Assembly: GCA_017938365.1 (NCBI GenBank) | Contig: JAGBBT010000075.1 | Coordinates: forward strand, 1 to 57,258 | Length of the DNA: 57,258 nt | Source: Treponema sp. | GTDB lineage: Bacteria; Spirochaetota; Spirochaetia; Treponematales; Treponemataceae | Direction of reading: 5' to 3' | Part shown: positions 7,883 to 15,953 of the stretch, in pieces | Layout: each line of letters opens with the position of its first letter | Numbering within the stretch: position 1 is the first letter of the stretch | Position numbers and translations under genes: made by a program | The notes under the pieces: model-generated | What the model saw: the letters and a program-made list of their open reading frames with translations, nothing else | What the model was told of the DNA's origin: nothing | The model's database searches: none

Positions 7883-9628
7883 ATGAAAAAAATTGTTTTA
7901 TCGAAAAAAAAGTTAATTATTATTTTATCCTCTGTATTTATTTTGATTTCTTTGGTGGTGTTTGCTCTTTTTCCAAAGAAATCAAATTTTCTTGTAAAAA
8001 TAAATAATTATCCTTTAGAAAAAACAAATAAGATTTCAAAGGCTGATGTTGATTATTATAAGTTTTCTTTAGAACAAAAAAATGCAATTGATTCTTTTGT
8101 TCATGAAAATGGTAATGCTGGATTATTGTTGCAATTTAAATTAAAAGGTGTTTCAACTAAAGTTCCTGCATATACTGATTCTATTGGGTTTCTATATCAG
8201 TCTGATTTTAATAAAAAAGGGAAGTTGTTAAAGAAGATAGAGCAAAGACCTTTGGTGACTGCTAATTTTTACGATTTTAAGAATTCGACTTTCAAAATAT
8301 TGTTTTCTTTTTCTAAAAGTTTAGATGTTCCTGTGGGTTTTTTTATAAAATCAAAATCCTCTTATAAAATTCTTTATACAGAGATTGTTCCTGCTAAAAT
8401 CGGCTTTGATTATGTTTCTCAAATACCTTTGTATGCCTATTCTGCTAATGGTGGCTTTGTTGAAAAGAATTCTAAAAAAATTGATTTGTCTGGAGTTGCT
8501 CTTTCTTTAGCAGCCGATAATTCTGATCAAACAGTTATGCCTAAGATTTCCTTTTTTATAAAAAATGAAAATAGTTCTAATGTTAATAAGCTGAATTTTA
8601 CTATAGGTGGTGAGCGATTTGTTTTACGCTTAAAACCAAATGATGTTTTTTCGTTGCCAATGGCTTCTTTAAAATCTCCTTTTTCTTCGTTTGAATTGTC
8701 TGATAATCAAGATGGGGCATATTCTGTTTTGGTAGAGTCTAGCGATAATTCAGTTTTAAAAAAATCTTCAGTTTTAAAACATCCGATTCGTCCAATAAAA
8801 AGTGATCCAGGCCTTATTATTGATTGGCCTCAAAAGAATTGGCGTTCAAAACTTTATGAATTATATGAGTGGGACAAGTTTAATGGTGTTTTAATTTTTG
8901 ATTTTTCAGACTATAAAGTACAAGATGATTTTTTATTAAGATTGGCTTATTTTACAGAAAAAAAAGGTTATCGCGGAAAGTTATTAACTGATGAGCAATT
9001 AAAAGGTAAACATGGTTACAATGCTCATGATTACAGTGCGATAGGTTTAGAAAAGTTTTTTAATGCAGCGGCAAAGTTTGATTTTCCATTAAACAAATAT
9101 GAACTTTTGTTAAAAGAAATTTTAATTGAAAATTCAATTTTAAAAGCTGAAGAAAATGGCTATGTTAGTGCTATTGGTGGTGCTATCGTATCAATTTGTC
9201 GGGAAACTCCTTTATACAATAGAAATGCTCTTTTTGCTCATGAAGGTTGGCATGGAATATATTTTATAGATGAAGAATTTAGAAATGTATCTGCATCTAT
9301 TTATTATACTATGGATAAAGTGGCTCTAAACTTCTTGTTAAAATATTTTAATACTTATCCTTCTTTATCTTACGATGTAAATGATGTTGAATTAATGAAA
9401 AATGAATTTATGGCATATATGCTTCAAAGACCTGTCTCTGCTGTAGGAAAATATTTTGTAAATATTGCTAATTGGAAGATGATTCAGGAGAATTGTAAAC
9501 AAGAAGCTGATTATATAATAAATACAGAGGCATTGAGTTTTGTTTCTGCTGCTTCTATGTTTGATGAGTATGTTAATTCTCGTTGGAACCTAAATGCTGG
9601 TAGAATTGGATTAATTAATCGTCAGTAG
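7883..9628 (+). CDS. putative membrane-anchored HExxH metallopeptidase, 581 aa
   Basis: No named family is recognised. Residues ~11-30 form a hydrophobic segment after a Lys-rich start, so the protein is probably inner-membrane anchored with a periplasmic body, or exported. The middle (35-310) looks like beta-rich extracytoplasmic sequence. In the C-terminal third, HEGWH (453-457) is an HExxH zinc motif, and NEFMAY (507-512) offers Glu508 as a third ligand 51 residues later, as in gluzincin peptidases. Peptidase activity is therefore inferred from the motif pair only. A TAAAAT hexamer lies 7 nt before the ATG with no -35 and no ribosome binding site. The gene ends convergently with the MBL gene, overlapping it by 14 bp. 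Confidence 0.6.
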   Translation: MKKIVLSKKKLIIILSSVFILISLVVFALFPKKSNFLVKINNYPLEKTNKISKADVDYYKFSLEQKNAIDSFVHENGNAGLLLQFKLKGVSTKVPAYTDSIGFLYQSDFNKKGKLLKKIEQRPLVTANFYDFKNSTFKILFSFSKSLDVPVGFFIKSKSSYKILYTEIVPAKIGFDYVSQIPLYAYSANGGFVEKNSKKIDLSGVALSLAADNSDQTVMPKISFFIKNENSSNVNKLNFTIGGERFVLRLKPNDVFSLPMASLKSPFSSFELSDNQDGAYSVLVESSDNSVLKKSSVLKHPIRPIKSDPGLIIDWPQKNWRSKLYELYEWDKFNGVLIFDFSDYKVQDDFLLRLAYFTEKKGYRGKLLTDEQLKGKHGYNAHDYSAIGLEKFFNAAAKFDFPLNKYELLLKEILIENSILKAEENGYVSAIGGAIVSICRETPLYNRNALFAHEGWHGIYFIDEEFRNVSASIYYTMDKVALNFLLKYFNTYPSLSYDVNDVELMKNEFMAYMLQRPVSAVGKYFVNIANWKMIQENCKQEADYIINTEALSFVSAASMFDEYVNSRWNLNAGRIGLINRQ

Positions 9629-10193
9629 ATTTGTCTTGCAAATCAATATTAAATGCTTTTTCTGAAGCAATTGTTGTTAAAGGTCCGTGACCACTCATTA
9701 TTATAGTGTCGTTATCGAGAGAAAATATTTTGTTTTTTATGTTTTTAATGAGATTCATTCTAGAATAATTTGAATTTGTAGAACAAATTCTTCCTGCTTC
9801 TATTGTATCTCCTGTAAAAAGAACGTTTTCTATTTTGTATACAATAGAATCTGGTGTATGTCCTGGAACATGAAAATATGAAATATTTAAATCTCCAATA
9901 TTTATAGAACCATCACCATTTATTGTATTTGTTTTTATTCCTTGAATTTCTGATTCAGCAGCATAAACGGTTATATCGTAAATTTTCATTAATGTACTCA
10001 ATCCATTAATATGACCTTTGTGATTATGGGTAATTAATGCTGCCTGCATTTTGTAACCACCGTTTTCTATTTGATCTATGATTTGTTTTGTTATTTTGCA
10101 TGGATCTATTATTATCGCGGTTTTTGTATCTTCGTTTACTACTAAATAGGTATTAGAAAAGGTTTCTACATTCATGTGAAAATATACTTTCAT
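9615..10193 (-). CDS. MBL-fold metallo-hydrolase, glyoxalase II-like, with altered metal motif
   Basis: A 192-aa single-domain metallo-beta-lactamase-fold protein resembling small glyoxalase II-type hydrolases. The metal motif normally reading HxHxDH is HNHKGH here (56-61), so the Asp that ligates the second zinc is replaced by Gly60. The other ligands are in place: H112 (PGHTPDS), D129 (FTGDT) and H169 (SGHG). It may bind a single metal or use another ligand; the substrate is unknown. The start codon overlaps the stop of the pentapeptide gene by one base, so the two are co-translated. The 3' end overlaps the convergent HExxH gene by 14 bp. Confidence 0.8.
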   Translation of the reverse strand: MKVYFHMNVETFSNTYLVVNEDTKTAIIIDPCKITKQIIDQIENGGYKMQAALITHNHKGHINGLSTLMKIYDITVYAAESEIQGIKTNTINGDGSINIGDLNISYFHVPGHTPDSIVYKIENVLFTGDTIEAGRICSTNSNYSRMNLIKNIKNKIFSLDNDTIIMSGHGPLTTIASEKAFNIDLQDKSTDD

Positions 10194-10867
10194 TATTCAG
10201 CCTCTCCGTTTGTAACATCTAGTTCTGATTTACCAGTAAATAGGGCACTTCCTCTTTCGTCAAAAATAGCTTCGTTTGTATTGGACATTTTAAAAGATAT
10301 ATTGTTTTTTTGAATATCGCAAAATATGGTTTTCTTGATATTACAATTTCTGAATGATGTATCAACAAGGCGTGCTTTTATAAATCTAGAATTATATAAA
10401 TCTGAATCATCAAACGATGATTGCAAAGATGATATTCCGCAAAAGTTATTATGTATTAAATCACTGCCTGTAAATAAAATATGAATAAATTTTGCTCCTG
10501 CAAAAGATGTGAATTGCATATTACTTTCTATCATGTTGCAATCTGTAAATACTGTAAAATCAAAATTGCACATTCTGAATCTTAAAGATTTTGATTTTAT
10601 TCCGTGGAAAAAACAATGAGAAAAATTACATCCATAAAACTTTTTATTTGAAAAGTCTAAATCAGAAAATGTAAAACCAATAGCATTTAATCCAATGATT
10701 TTTTCGTTATTTAAAATATATTCTTGAATTTTCTTTTTTTCTGATTCTATATCTTTTGTATGTTTGTAACAAAATCCACTATTTTCTATTAAGTTTCCTT
10801 TGCGATCAATGGTGGATATTGATAATCTATTACATTCTGAATGTGAACATTTGTGATTTAAATACAT
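10193..10867 (-). CDS. pentapeptide-repeat protein with N-terminal Cys/His zinc-finger-like segment
   Basis: A 224-aa protein. Residues ~65-195 carry pentapeptide-type repeats (for example SDLDFSNKKFYGCNFS and later SSFDDSDLYNSRF), which fold as a right-handed quadrilateral beta-helix. The first 36 residues contain C7, C12, C33 and H36 in a C-x4-C-x20-C-x2-H arrangement that could bind zinc. Molecular function is unknown; some family members mimic DNA or act as scaffolds. It is first in a unit with the MBL gene. Its promoter (TTGATT-17-TAAAAT) ends 6 nt before the ATG, suggesting a leaderless message, and is interleaved with the promoter of the divergent gene. Confidence 0.8.
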   Translation of the reverse strand: MYLNHKCSHSECNRLSISTIDRKGNLIENSGFCYKHTKDIESEKKKIQEYILNNEKIIGLNAIGFTFSDLDFSNKKFYGCNFSHCFFHGIKSKSLRFRMCNFDFTVFTDCNMIESNMQFTSFAGAKFIHILFTGSDLIHNNFCGISSLQSSFDDSDLYNSRFIKARLVDTSFRNCNIKKTIFCDIQKNNISFKMSNTNEAIFDERGSALFTGKSELDVTNGEAE

Positions 10868-10873
10868 AATGTC

Positions 10874-10902
10874 ATTTTATGTAATTGAATGATTTTAATC
10901 AA
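10874..10902 (-). promoter_or_regulatory. promoter of the pentapeptide/MBL unit
   Basis: Minus strand: TTGATT (10902-10897), 17-bp spacer, TAAAAT (10879-10874), then 6 nt to the start at 10867. No Shine-Dalgarno. It overlaps the opposing promoter at 10885-10913. Confidence 0.5.
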
Positions 10903-10913
10903 ATAGGTAAACT
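10885..10913 (+). promoter_or_regulatory. promoter of the zinc-ribbon/murI unit
   Basis: TTGAAT (10885-10890), 17-bp spacer, TAAACT (10908-10913), then 6 nt to ATG 10920. No Shine-Dalgarno is present. Confidence 0.45.
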
Positions 10914-10919
10914 TTAATT

Positions 10920-11195
10920 ATGTGTTGGAAATGTGGAAATTCTATTGATGTGACGGAAATTACTCGGTTATCTACATGTGATGAATGTGGTTCGGATTTA
11001 CATTCTTGTAAAAATTGTAATTTTTATTCTCCTGGTAGTCATTATGATTGTCACGAGACAATTGATGAATTAGTTGTAGATAAAGAAAAATCTAACTTTT
11101 GTGATAATTTTTCTGTGAAGAAGGGTGATTTTGTCAAAAAAAACGACAAAGTAAATTCTGCTAGAGAAGCATTTAATTCTTTATTTGGTAATTAA
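10920..11195 (+). CDS. small zinc-ribbon-like protein, 91 aa
   Basis: An unnamed small protein. The N-terminal half is rich in paired cysteines: CWKCG (2-6), CDECG (~20-24), then CKNCNFY and a downstream CHE, giving a double zinc-ribbon or rubredoxin-like knuckle. The C-terminal ~30 residues are charged and probably flexible. There are no transmembrane segments. It is first in a two-gene unit and its TAA stop overlaps the ATG of the glutamate racemase gene by one base, so the two are translationally coupled. Similar short Cys-rich proteins are commonly annotated as conserved hypotheticals; a role with the racemase is not evident from sequence. Confidence 0.7.
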   Translation: MCWKCGNSIDVTEITRLSTCDECGSDLHSCKNCNFYSPGSHYDCHETIDELVVDKEKSNFCDNFSVKKGDFVKKNDKVNSAREAFNSLFGN

Positions 11196-12013
11196 TGGTC
11201 GATTTTGCATTTTTAGATAGTGGAACTGGCGGAATTCCATATATGCTTACATTAAAAGAGAAGTTTCCTCAATGTACTTGTTTGTATTTAGGTGATACAA
11301 AGCATTTTCCTTATGGAGAAAAAAATAGCGAAGATGTGATTTCTTGTGCTTCGGATGCTATTAATTTAATTATAAAAAATTGGAATCCCAAAACAATAGT
11401 GATTGCATGTAATACAATTTCTGTAACTGCTTTGGATTCGTTAAGAAAAATTTATTCTGATATTCCTATTGTAGGGACTGTACCGGCAATTAAATTAGCC
11501 TCAAAAGTTTCTGAAAATAAAAGAATAGGTTTGTTAGCTACAAATGCTACTGTGAATCATCCCTATTGTGAAAATTTAATAAAATTATATGCAGCTGATT
11601 GTCATGTAATTAGTAGGGGAGATCCAGAATTAATAAGTTTTATTGAAAAAAATCTTTTTATTGCTTCAAAAGAAGAAAAACTTAATGCTGTAAAGAAAAG
11701 TGTTGAGTTTTTTAAAGAGAATAATTGTGATACTATTATATTAGGTTGTACGCATTTTACTCATATTGCAGATGAAATAAAGGAAATCGCTGGAGAGAAT
11801 ATAAAAGTTATTGATAGTAGAGAAGGTGTTGTTAATCAAGCAATAAAAGTTGAATTGGATAAAAATAGTTTCAGTAAAAAAACAAATAATTCAATAATAA
11901 ATGACATGTCCTTTTTTGTTACTTCTGCAACAGAATTAGAAAAAGAAGAGTATTTAAAGATGTGTTCTAGTTTAAATATTCCATGGGGCGGAATTCTTTA
12001 TAATAAAATGTAA
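11195..12013 (+). CDS. murI: glutamate racemase
   Basis: Converts L-glutamate to D-glutamate for peptidoglycan. The 272-aa protein has the family residues: Asp8 and Ser9 in FLDSGTGG (6-13), the catalytic cysteines C72 (IACNTIS) and C185 (LGCTHF), with H187 beside the second cysteine. YLGDTKHFPYG matches the conserved substrate loop. The start codon overlaps the preceding zinc-ribbon gene (TAATG), so expression is coupled. Length is normal for MurI. The genomic pairing with a small zinc-ribbon gene is not the usual context in model bacteria. Confidence 0.93.
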   Translation: MVDFAFLDSGTGGIPYMLTLKEKFPQCTCLYLGDTKHFPYGEKNSEDVISCASDAINLIIKNWNPKTIVIACNTISVTALDSLRKIYSDIPIVGTVPAIKLASKVSENKRIGLLATNATVNHPYCENLIKLYAADCHVISRGDPELISFIEKNLFIASKEEKLNAVKKSVEFFKENNCDTIILGCTHFTHIADEIKEIAGENIKVIDSREGVVNQAIKVELDKNSFSKKTNNSIINDMSFFVTSATELEKEEYLKMCSSLNIPWGGILYNKM

Positions 12014-12018
12014 TATTC

Positions 12019-12047
12019 TTGACTTGTATTATGTATTGACTTAAAAT
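12019..12047 (+). promoter_or_regulatory. promoter of the GGDEF gene
   Basis: TTGACT (12019-12024), 17-bp spacer, TAAAAT (12042-12047), then 9 nt to ATG 12057. No Shine-Dalgarno, so the message is probably leaderless or nearly so. Confidence 0.5.
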
Positions 12048-12056
12048 TTATTACAA

Positions 12057-13118
12057 ATGAGAGATGATGACTTTTTTAGAAATCGCCAATTAAGATATGA
12101 TTATTTGACTCATTTATATGAGCGAGAAATTATATCTGATTATGCAAAATATTTGATTTCCGCTAACGAGCCTTTCACACTTGCTTTAATTGATATTGAT
12201 AATTTTAAAAATGTTAATGATGGTTATGGTCATACTGTAGGCGACGATGTTATTTGTTATGTTGCTAACAAAATAAAGGAAGCTTTTGAAGGTATAGGTG
12301 TAGTTGGTCGTTTTGGTGGAGATGAATTTATCATAGCTGTTAAAGGAATTGTGGAATATAATGAAGTTTGGGAAATGTGCCGAAAGGTTTTTAAAAAAAT
12401 TGACGGTATTGAGATTCCTGAACATCCTAGTTTATATATAACAGTAACATTAGGTTTGTCGAGATTTCCTAATGATGGTAAATATTATGATGAACTTTTT
12501 TCTATGGCTGATAAAGCCTTATATCGTGGAAAGATAAAAGGTCGAAGTTGTTTTATAATATACTTAGAAGAAAAACATAAAAATATTCAGTTCCATTCTG
12601 GTTTGGATACTGCTGTTAATTCTATGCAAATGCATGCTAGCATTTTTAAATTATTAACTAAAGCTAGTAGTTTAGCAGATGGAATTAGGAGTTTGTTTAA
12701 ATTTTTAGGAACAAGTCTCATGTTGGATAATGTTTGTATACAATCAAAAAAACAAATAATGTTTTCTGAAGTATATTATTTGTCCAGAACAAAAGAATTT
12801 AAATATATTCCAGTAGAATTAATTGAACCAAATATAAGTTCTGCTATGGGAATATTTTATGTAAATGAATGTAAGCAATTAAACTCGTTAAACCAATCTG
12901 ATTTGTTAAGATATTTTGATGAACAAGGTATTTTGTCAACGTTTTATGCCGAGATTTCATACCAAGGAGTTGTGTATGGGTATTTGCGTTCAGATGCAAC
13001 AGCTTGTTCTAAAATTTGGCAATATCAAGATATGGATTTGTTGATTACAGCTGCTAGTACTATAGGTATAATACTTCATTATCAGAATTTGACTTTAGAT
13101 GATTTGGTTAAAGAATAG
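12057..13118 (+). CDS. GGDEF-domain protein, probable diguanylate cyclase, with C-terminal sensory-type domain
   Basis: Predicted to make cyclic di-GMP from GTP. The GGDEF domain is N-terminal (about residues 13-175), with DIDNFKNVND, the signature RFGGDEF (85-91) and the following conserved YITVTLGLS segment. The product-inhibition site, an RxxD ending five residues before the signature, is absent (the stretch reads EGIGVVGRF). Residues ~190-353 form a second domain resembling a GAF-type sensor (ends DLLITAASTIGIILHYQ), but this assignment is weak. No transmembrane segments, so it is cytosolic. Most cyclases carry the sensor before the GGDEF domain; here the order is reversed. It is a single gene between murI and the convergent icd. 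Confidence 0.85.
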   Translation: MRDDDFFRNRQLRYDYLTHLYEREIISDYAKYLISANEPFTLALIDIDNFKNVNDGYGHTVGDDVICYVANKIKEAFEGIGVVGRFGGDEFIIAVKGIVEYNEVWEMCRKVFKKIDGIEIPEHPSLYITVTLGLSRFPNDGKYYDELFSMADKALYRGKIKGRSCFIIYLEEKHKNIQFHSGLDTAVNSMQMHASIFKLLTKASSLADGIRSLFKFLGTSLMLDNVCIQSKKQIMFSEVYYLSRTKEFKYIPVELIEPNISSAMGIFYVNECKQLNSLNQSDLLRYFDEQGILSTFYAEISYQGVVYGYLRSDATACSKIWQYQDMDLLITAASTIGIILHYQNLTLDDLVKE

Positions 13119-13188
13119 CTTTTGTATATAAGTTTTATATATGGTTTATAAGTTTTGTTAAATATGGATTGTTTAAGGCTATTTATAT

Positions 13189-13238
13189 TACCAATCTATA
13201 GTTTTGCATCTAATATAATGTTTTACCATAGATTGGTA
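13189..13238. repeat. inverted repeat between convergent genes
   Basis: TACCAATCTAT (13189-13199) and ATAGATTGGTA (13228-13238) are perfectly complementary, separated by 28 nt. There is no T-run on either side. It may be a bidirectional RNA 3'-end structure for the GGDEF and icd genes. Confidence 0.5.
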
Positions 13239-13275
13239 TACAAATAGTTATTTATGAACAGTTTTTTTATTATGA

Positions 13276-14472
13276 CTACAGTTTTTTTGCTATGCAGTCT
13301 ATAAAATCCCAACTGTTTACAATGTTTTTTGCAGGTGGATTTGCTAAACTTGCCAAATCTCCTGTCATTGTTCCTTCTTCTATAACATCTAAAGTTGCCT
13401 TTTCTAATTTTTTAGCGAAATCTGCTAATTCTGGTGTATTATCTAGTTCTGCTCTTTTTGCTAAAGCCCCTGTCCATGCAAAAATAAGTGCAACTGGATT
13501 TGTAGATGTTTTTTCTCCATTTTGATATCGGTAGTAGTGTTTTTGTACAGTTCCGTGACTTGCTTCGTATTCAAATTTGCCGTCTGGGCTTACTAAAACT
13601 GATGTCATCATTGCTAAACTACCACAAGCAGATGCAATCATATCGCTCATTACATCTCCGTCGTAATTTTTACAAGCCCAAAGCATTCCGCCTTTGCTTT
13701 TCATTACTCTTGCAACTGCATCATCAATTAATGTATAGAAATATTCAATTCCTATCTTTTCAAATTTTTCTTTGAATTCTTCTTCGTAGATTTTCTGGAA
13801 TATTTCTTTGAAGTTTCCATCATATGTTTTGCTTATAGTATCTTTTGTACCAAGCCAACAGTCGATTTTTTTGTCTAATGCATACATAAAACAACAGCGA
13901 GCAAAACTTTCTATTGATTTGTCTAAGTTGTGAATGCCTTGGATGATACCAGGACCTTTCATGTCCATGATTGTTTTTCTTATTTCTGTTCCGTCTGAAC
14001 CTGTGAAAACTAATTCTGCTTTTCCTGCACAAGGTGTTTTTATTTCGCAGTTTTTGTAAACATCTCCATAAGCATGACGACCAAGAACAATTGGTTTTTG
14101 CCAACTAGTTACATTACATTGTATGTTGTTTACAAAAATAGGTGTTCTGAATACAGTTCCGTCTAACTCCCCACGAATAATTCCGTTAGGTGATGGAGTT
14201 AACTGTTTTAGATTGTATTCTTTCATTCTTGCAGCATTAGATGTTATGGTAGCACATTTTACTCCAACTCCAAGACGTTTTATCGCCTGTGCAGATTCAT
14301 ATGTTACTTTGTCATCTGTTTCGTCACGATTTTTAAGCCCTAAATCATAATATTCGGTCTTAAGTTCTACAAAAGGTTCGAGCAATTTTTCTTTTATAAC
14401 TGCCCATAAAACACGAGTCATTTCATCGCCATCAAGCTCGGCGATTGGGTTTTTCATTTGAATTTTTGCCAT
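13276..14472 (-). CDS. icd: isocitrate dehydrogenase (NADP+), homodimeric type II
   Basis: Oxidatively decarboxylates isocitrate to 2-oxoglutarate, here most likely to supply glutamate. At 398 aa with the N-terminal PIAELDGDEMTRVLW, it is the eukaryote-like type II enzyme rather than the E. coli form. Visible substrate-site segments are TPSPNGIIRGELDGTVFR (isocitrate-binding Ser/Asn/Arg), DDAVA (metal-binding Asp) and YEASHGTVQKHY (coenzyme/NADP region). No other citrate-cycle gene is in the window. A TTGTTT-17-TATAAT promoter ends 8 nt before the ATG and there is no ribosome binding site. Confidence 0.93.
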   Translation of the reverse strand: MAKIQMKNPIAELDGDEMTRVLWAVIKEKLLEPFVELKTEYYDLGLKNRDETDDKVTYESAQAIKRLGVGVKCATITSNAARMKEYNLKQLTPSPNGIIRGELDGTVFRTPIFVNNIQCNVTSWQKPIVLGRHAYGDVYKNCEIKTPCAGKAELVFTGSDGTEIRKTIMDMKGPGIIQGIHNLDKSIESFARCCFMYALDKKIDCWLGTKDTISKTYDGNFKEIFQKIYEEEFKEKFEKIGIEYFYTLIDDAVARVMKSKGGMLWACKNYDGDVMSDMIASACGSLAMMTSVLVSPDGKFEYEASHGTVQKHYYRYQNGEKTSTNPVALIFAWTGALAKRAELDNTPELADFAKKLEKATLDVIEEGTMTGDLASLANPPAKNIVNSWDFIDCIAKKL

Positions 14473-14480
14473 AATGACTT

Positions 14481-14509
14481 ATTATAGCGAAAATTTATCT
14501 TATAAACAA
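14481..14509 (-). promoter_or_regulatory. promoter of icd
   Basis: Minus strand: TTGTTT (14509-14504), 17-bp spacer, consensus TATAAT (14486-14481), 8 nt to the ATG at 14472; no Shine-Dalgarno. Confidence 0.5.
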
Positions 14510-14517
14510 TGATATTT

Positions 14518-15738
14518 TTACAGTTGTGATTTATATCCTATGCTGAACTTAAATGCATTTGTCCAGGTGTCTTTATTAAGTCCTTTTATTTTTGCATGTA
14601 ACATAGCTTTTAAAGTTCCTTTCATTACTGGAGCATATAAGAAAGGACTTATTTTTACTGAATAATCATCATCTATTAATTCGTTGATTCTTTTTAAATC
14701 TAAGAAATCTCTGTTTGGAAATGATAAAGTAGTATGAAATCCAAAAGTAAAATCTTTATTTCTGATATACAATTTGTCTGTAAAAATTGATAAGTTAAAT
14801 CCAAATGTATTATCAATAAAAATTAGTTTGTCCACAGTTTCTTGAGGAACGCTGAACATTGTTATATGTGTATTGAAATTTGCTGAGCGAATTCGTGGTT
14901 CTACTATTAGGTAAATATCATCGGAGTCGATTTCGTTTTTTGAGTCTTCTGCTGTTAACGGTAAATTATTGAATCCACCTTGTAAAAAAAGTGAAGCAGG
15001 GGAATATTTATTTCCAAGTAATAAGTCAATTCCAGTATGCAAATATAATTTATCAATTAAAAGAATAACATCATCTGCTCCATTTTTTGTTTCGAGAGGA
15101 GCTCCTACTCCAATAGCAAAATCCAGTGCTAAATTCGGAAGAACAGAAGAGAATCTGTAATCAAGGTTTAATTGGTTTTCTTCATCTTGATTTTCGTTGT
15201 TTTTATATATGTAGATTCCTGTTGCAATTGGTTTATTGTTTATATGAACAATATACGAACCTCCTAATCCGTAAAATGGGTATACTGTTGAGCCTTTTAA
15301 TCCAAGCCAACTTTCTGTAATGAATGATGTTATTGGTTCTATTCCGAAATGTCTTTGCAAAAATACATCACTTCCAATAGGTTCAAAAGTTCCCATGAAA
15401 GCACTTAAGTATTGTGTGATTCCTAAAAAAGGTTTTATGTATGTAAGTGAAAGTTCATCAATACAGAATGTTGCTTTTGTATCATCAAATAACCCATTTT
15501 TTAGAATATCTTCAGTCTGGACGCTTAATTCTGCTCTAACTAAGAAATTATTTGAAAAATCTAATTGTCCTGCAAAATATGCTTGTAATTCCATTATTGG
15601 ATCAAAGTCTTCGGAATCCTTTTCTGAAAGGATGTCTCCCTTTATTCCTGCGTATCCACTAAATGATGTAGCAAAGGATAAATTTGCAAATGAAAAAACA
15701 AGGATAAGTGTCATAAGTAATTGTTTTAAATTTTTCAT
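14518..15738 (-). CDS. exported protein, probable outer-membrane beta-barrel, 406 aa
   Basis: No family name is recognised. The start at 15738 is chosen because GGAG lies 8 nt upstream (an in-frame start at 15750 lacks this). The first ~23 residues are a signal peptide ending near SFATS. The mature part alternates polar and hydrophobic residues in short strands with Asn/Asp/Gly turns and repeated FxGxLD / YIKPFLGI / FGFHTTLSF patterns, and ends with IGYKSQL. This is typical of treponemal outer-membrane barrel proteins, and the terminal segment could be the last strand. It lies upstream of and divergent from the chemotaxis operon. Barrel prediction is by eye only. Confidence 0.65.
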   Translation of the reverse strand: MKNLKQLLMTLILVFSFANLSFATSFSGYAGIKGDILSEKDSEDFDPIMELQAYFAGQLDFSNNFLVRAELSVQTEDILKNGLFDDTKATFCIDELSLTYIKPFLGITQYLSAFMGTFEPIGSDVFLQRHFGIEPITSFITESWLGLKGSTVYPFYGLGGSYIVHINNKPIATGIYIYKNNENQDEENQLNLDYRFSSVLPNLALDFAIGVGAPLETKNGADDVILLIDKLYLHTGIDLLLGNKYSPASLFLQGGFNNLPLTAEDSKNEIDSDDIYLIVEPRIRSANFNTHITMFSVPQETVDKLIFIDNTFGFNLSIFTDKLYIRNKDFTFGFHTTLSFPNRDFLDLKRINELIDDDYSVKISPFLYAPVMKGTLKAMLHAKIKGLNKDTWTNAFKFSIGYKSQL

Positions 15739-15918
15739 ACAAATCTCCATAAATTAGATATATTTGCGATTATTCGCTAGTTGTAAAAAAAAAATAACTC
15801 TATCGAATAAGTATCGGCATATATTCACAACATCTTTAATAAATTTTAAAAATCGAAAAATTAATATTAAATTCATATTAATATATAAAACTTTAACGGA
15901 AAGTTTTTTTTATTACCC

Positions 15919-15946
15919 TTGACTTTGAGAAATGAACGGTTAAAAT
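15919..15946 (+). promoter_or_regulatory. promoter of the chemotaxis operon
   Basis: TTGACT (15919-15924), 16-bp spacer, TAAAAT (15941-15946), then 7 nt to ATG 15954. cheA has no Shine-Dalgarno, so transcription would start at or next to the start codon. Confidence 0.55.
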
Positions 15947-15953
15947 AGATAGT

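Noticed and set aside
15320..15757. 145-aa forward ORF opposite the exported barrel gene
   Set aside because: Antisense to a gene with a good signal peptide and ribosome site; protein pattern is not credible.
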